DNA from: an uncultured bacterium
Lineage (GTDB): Bacteria; Bacteroidota; Bacteroidia; Bacteroidales; JACABE01
DNA length: 7,898 bases
Assembly: GCA_903911455.1 (NCBI GenBank)
Contig: CAIWDQ010000416.1
Coordinates: 1-7,898, forward strand
Reading direction: 5' to 3'
The notes beneath the pieces are model-generated. The model made no database searches and was not told where the DNA came from. It saw only the letters and a program-made list of their open reading frames with translations. The translations under genes were made by a program, and so were the position numbers. Positions 5,793 through 7,898 of the stretch are shown here, piece after piece (within the stretch, counting starts at the first letter, position 1; each line of letters opens with the position of its first letter).

Positions 5793-7742
5793 ATGTATAG
5801 CTATAAATCTACATTAATTACTACTTTTTTAATCCTATTATTATTGCTAACAGCTTCTACAAAAGCACAATTTCTTAAAGATAATCTAATTAAAAAAGGG
5901 CAGGAAGAGTTAGCAATAAACAACTTTACAGGGGCTATTAAATATTTCAATCAGGAGCTTGAAACAAATCCGGATAATCATCTGGCGTATTATTTAAGGG
6001 GGATTGCCAAACACGAACTTGGCGATAAAGTTGGTGCTTACAATGATTTTTCATCTACAATTTATTTTCACCCTGGGTTTAGCATGGCGTATTATAAAAG
6101 ATGTCTGCTTAAATTAGATTTTAAAGATTATTATAATGCATTGACTGATATCAATAAAGCATTAAATTATAATGTAACCAATACCGATTTTTATGTAGCC
6201 CGTGGATATATTTATTGTTTATTAAATGATACTACAAATGCTTTGCACGATTTTAATACGGCTATTTTTCTGGAAGGCACCAATGGATTTGCATATTTGA
6301 ATAAGAGTGTTTTAGAAGCCGATCAAAAGCATTATGATAAAGCACTTGCCAACATAAATAAATCAATATCGTTATTACAATTTCTGCCAAATGCTTTTGT
6401 TATCAGAGCCTTTATTGAATTAAATATTAAAGATACAATTGCTGCCATAAAAGATTATGAGTTTATTATATCAAAAGATTCAACTTGTGTATTAGCTTTT
6501 TATAATTTAGGATTGCATTATTTAGGTTTAAATAATTTTGATAAAACGATCAATTACTTCAACAAAGTAATTGAACTTAATCCATTTCATTCAGAATGTT
6601 ATTACAATAGAGCCGCTATATACGTGCAGCAAACCAAATATGTAGAAGCTATCAGCGATTATGATCATGTAATTAAGATAAATCCATTAAATATTAATGC
6701 GTATTTCAACAGGGCTTATGTAAAGCAATTAATGTCAGATTATTCTAATGCTTTAAATGATCTTGGTAAAGTAATTGATCTTTATCCTAAGTTTCAGAAA
6801 GCGTATTCATTAAGATCACATATTTATTCTCAACTTAATAATTTTGAAGCTTCCGAAAAGGATAGAAAATTTGCAAACTTACTTTATAATATCCGTGATG
6901 ACTCGTTGGCATTCAACAAATCAGATTCAATATATTTGTTACCATTACTTGATTTCAGATCAGAGTCGCAGGCAATGGATACAAGCTCAGGCCATGTTCA
7001 GTACAAGTCGTTTAAAATAATGCAAAAGGATAATTATTCGTTAATTCCTGAGAATTCGTCAAATCCATTATCTTTTTATAACATGCAAATTGAACTATTA
7101 AATCAAAACAGAAGTATTAATCTTAAATTAAAAATTGATAACAATGATACTAAACTAAGTTATGATAATTTAGCCGAAAGCAAGACCTTACTAGATTCGT
7201 TATCATCACATAACAAAAGCTTAAAAGAAAGCAATTGTATTTGGAAATGTATACTTTCATCTTCATTAAAGAATTATAGAGAAGCCCTGCTTTCAATATC
7301 TCAGGTGTCGGATACATCTGTTTATAGTTATCTTGCAACATTTTTAAAAGGGAATATTTATATTGAGATTGGTCAACAAGAAGAAGACACCAAAAATAAA
7401 AATAATCTTTTTGATAATACTAATTCTTCAACAGATGATTATAAAAATTATACACAAGCTATAAATGAGTTTACTGCATCAATAAATAAGAATGGGAAAT
7501 TTAGTTTTGCATATTATAACAGAGCATTCACCAAGAGCCTTTTAAATGATATAAGTGGTGCATTACTTGATTACAGTTCATGTATCTTTTTTGACAATAC
7601 AAATGGTAATGCTTACTATAATCGTGGTTTACTGCATATTTTAACAAGCGATTATCAGAATGCTTGTTCCGATTTTAGCAAAGCCGGTGAACTGGGTGTT
7701 TCCGAAGCATACAGTTTATTATATAAGTATTGTACAAAATAG
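5793..7742 (+). CDS. Exported tetratricopeptide-repeat (TPR) protein
   Basis: This 649-aa protein has a clear signal peptide (MYSYKSTLITT, Leu-rich core, cut near TKAQ, residue 26). TPR units follow. The first is at ~31-62, then nine units start exactly every 34 residues (65, 99, 133, 167, 201, 235, 269, 303, 337), with signatures such as AYYLRG, CYYNRA, AYFNRA and NP at unit ends. A ~115-residue Ser/Asn-rich linker (~366-480) follows. Further TPR helices are at ~484-527, a Lys/Asn/Asp/Ser-rich insertion at ~528-550, and units at 573 and 607. It ends with ACSDFSKAGELGVSEA...YKYC, a common closing helix of Bacteroidota TPR proteins. TPRs build a protein-binding solenoid, and no enzymatic domain is visible. 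It is probably a periplasmic or outer-membrane-facing scaffold with an unknown partner. The ATG sits directly at the signal peptide; no Shine-Dalgarno is evident. It is monocistronic by layout. Confidence 0.9.
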   Translation: MYSYKSTLITTFLILLLLLTASTKAQFLKDNLIKKGQEELAINNFTGAIKYFNQELETNPDNHLAYYLRGIAKHELGDKVGAYNDFSSTIYFHPGFSMAYYKRCLLKLDFKDYYNALTDINKALNYNVTNTDFYVARGYIYCLLNDTTNALHDFNTAIFLEGTNGFAYLNKSVLEADQKHYDKALANINKSISLLQFLPNAFVIRAFIELNIKDTIAAIKDYEFIISKDSTCVLAFYNLGLHYLGLNNFDKTINYFNKVIELNPFHSECYYNRAAIYVQQTKYVEAISDYDHVIKINPLNINAYFNRAYVKQLMSDYSNALNDLGKVIDLYPKFQKAYSLRSHIYSQLNNFEASEKDRKFANLLYNIRDDSLAFNKSDSIYLLPLLDFRSESQAMDTSSGHVQYKSFKIMQKDNYSLIPENSSNPLSFYNMQIELLNQNRSINLKLKIDNNDTKLSYDNLAESKTLLDSLSSHNKSLKESNCIWKCILSSSLKNYREALLSISQVSDTSVYSYLATFLKGNIYIEIGQQEEDTKNKNNLFDNTNSSTDDYKNYTQAINEFTASINKNGKFSFAYYNRAFTKSLLNDISGALLDYSSCIFFDNTNGNAYYNRGLLHILTSDYQNACSDFSKAGELGVSEAYSLLYKYCTK

Positions 7743-7816
7743 TTTGCTTATACTCTGAGTTAATATCTAAACATAATAATATAATAAAAATTAATTCATT
7801 TATGGTTCTATAACGA

Positions 7817-7848
7817 TTTGTATGGGTAAATAAAAATTAATAAATTTG
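7817..7848 (+). promoter_or_regulatory. Strong candidate promoter for the ORF starting at 7864
   Basis: TTTG (7817-7820), 20-nt spacer, TAAATTTG (7841-7848). Both elements match the Bacteroidota consensus in full with ideal spacing. Transcription would begin near 7852, only about 12 nt before the ATG at 7864, so the mRNA would have a very short leader. Confidence 0.6.
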
Positions 7849-7863
7849 CCTGTAAAAAGAGTT

Positions 7864-7898
7864 ATGAATTCAGAGGAACTATTTAGCATAGCATTAAA
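7864..7898 (+). CDS. 5' end of an ORF, possibly an ISL3-family transposase
   Basis: Only MNSEELFSIAL plus an incomplete codon are visible before the window ends. The ELFxxAL motif directly after the start is what I recall from the N-termini of Bacteroidota ISL3-family transposases. With a GGTTCT terminus 60 bp upstream, a transposase is the best guess. Eleven residues are not enough to be sure; any other gene start remains possible. The start is supported by the well-placed promoter at 7817-7848. Confidence 0.4.
   Translation, partial: MNSEELFSIAL

Larger units (their letters stand above)
7804..7898 (+). mobile_element. Probable left end of an insertion sequence (ISL3-like), cut by the window edge
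   Basis: GGTTCTATAACG at 7804-7815 fits the GGnTCT-type terminal repeat start that I recall for ISL3-family elements. A compact promoter (7817-7848) and an ORF start (7864) follow within 60 bp, the usual compact layout of an IS end. The eight bases before it (TCATTTAT, 7796-7803) would be the target-site copy. The opposite end lies outside the window, so neither the inverted repeat nor the target duplication can be confirmed. Confidence 0.35.

Noticed and set aside
7150..7341. Leftward open frame inside the TPR gene
   Set aside because: It is antisense to the TPR gene, short, and has no recognisable domain or promoter.
3536..7742. Polysaccharide utilization locus
   Set aside because: Only one glycosidase is present; no SusC/SusD pair, sensor or transporter is found in the window.
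7752..7760. ACTC-T-GAGT palindrome just after the TPR stop as a terminator
   Set aside because: It has a four-base stem with a one-base loop and no T-tract.

Overview
The window is strongly AT-rich and reads as an accessory stretch of a Bacteroidota chromosome. Four things support this. The window opens inside a type IX secretion (T9SS) C-terminal sorting domain. Three secreted proteins have Bacteroidota-typical architectures: a choice-of-anchor-Q beta-helix with Ig-like and SprB-type repeats, a GH43 plus CBM6 glycosidase, and a signal-peptide TPR protein. Three candidate promoters match the Bacteroidota -33 TTG / -7 TAnnTTTG pattern. Starts are not consistently preceded by Shine-Dalgarno sequences. 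The genus cannot be told from the sequence.

Layout: the 3' end of a rightward T9SS cargo gene (1-224) converges on a leftward 966-aa cell-surface protein (365-3265). A strong, symmetric hairpin terminator (271-313) lies between them. Upstream of the surface protein, on the same strand, is a secreted family-43 glycoside hydrolase (3536-4888). Next comes a 904-bp gene-poor interval (4889-5792). It holds a GC-richer 21-bp tandem repeat array (about 5132-5307), a small hairpin bracketed by direct repeats (5441-5499), a decayed-looking intergenic repeat (5478-5551), and two outward-facing candidate promoters, one for each flanking gene. A rightward 649-aa secreted TPR protein (5793-7742) follows. 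The last ~95 bases look like the left end of an insertion sequence, probably ISL3 family. They contain a GGTTCT-type terminus, a near-perfect promoter and the first 11 codons of an ORF.

How the genes may relate: the cargo tail, the beta-helix protein and the GH43 enzyme are all exported, which suggests polysaccharide handling or surface adhesion. There is no SusC/SusD pair or regulator, so this is not demonstrably a polysaccharide utilization locus. The TPR protein is probably an unrelated periplasmic or outer-membrane-associated scaffold. I did not find a clear new multi-gene system. The best candidates for a second look are the 21-bp array (in frame as 7-residue heptads), the beta-helix protein (GTG start behind a 3-codon upstream ORF, a Cys-rich insertion in a SprB-like repeat, no recognisable sorting domain), and the putative ISL3 end.
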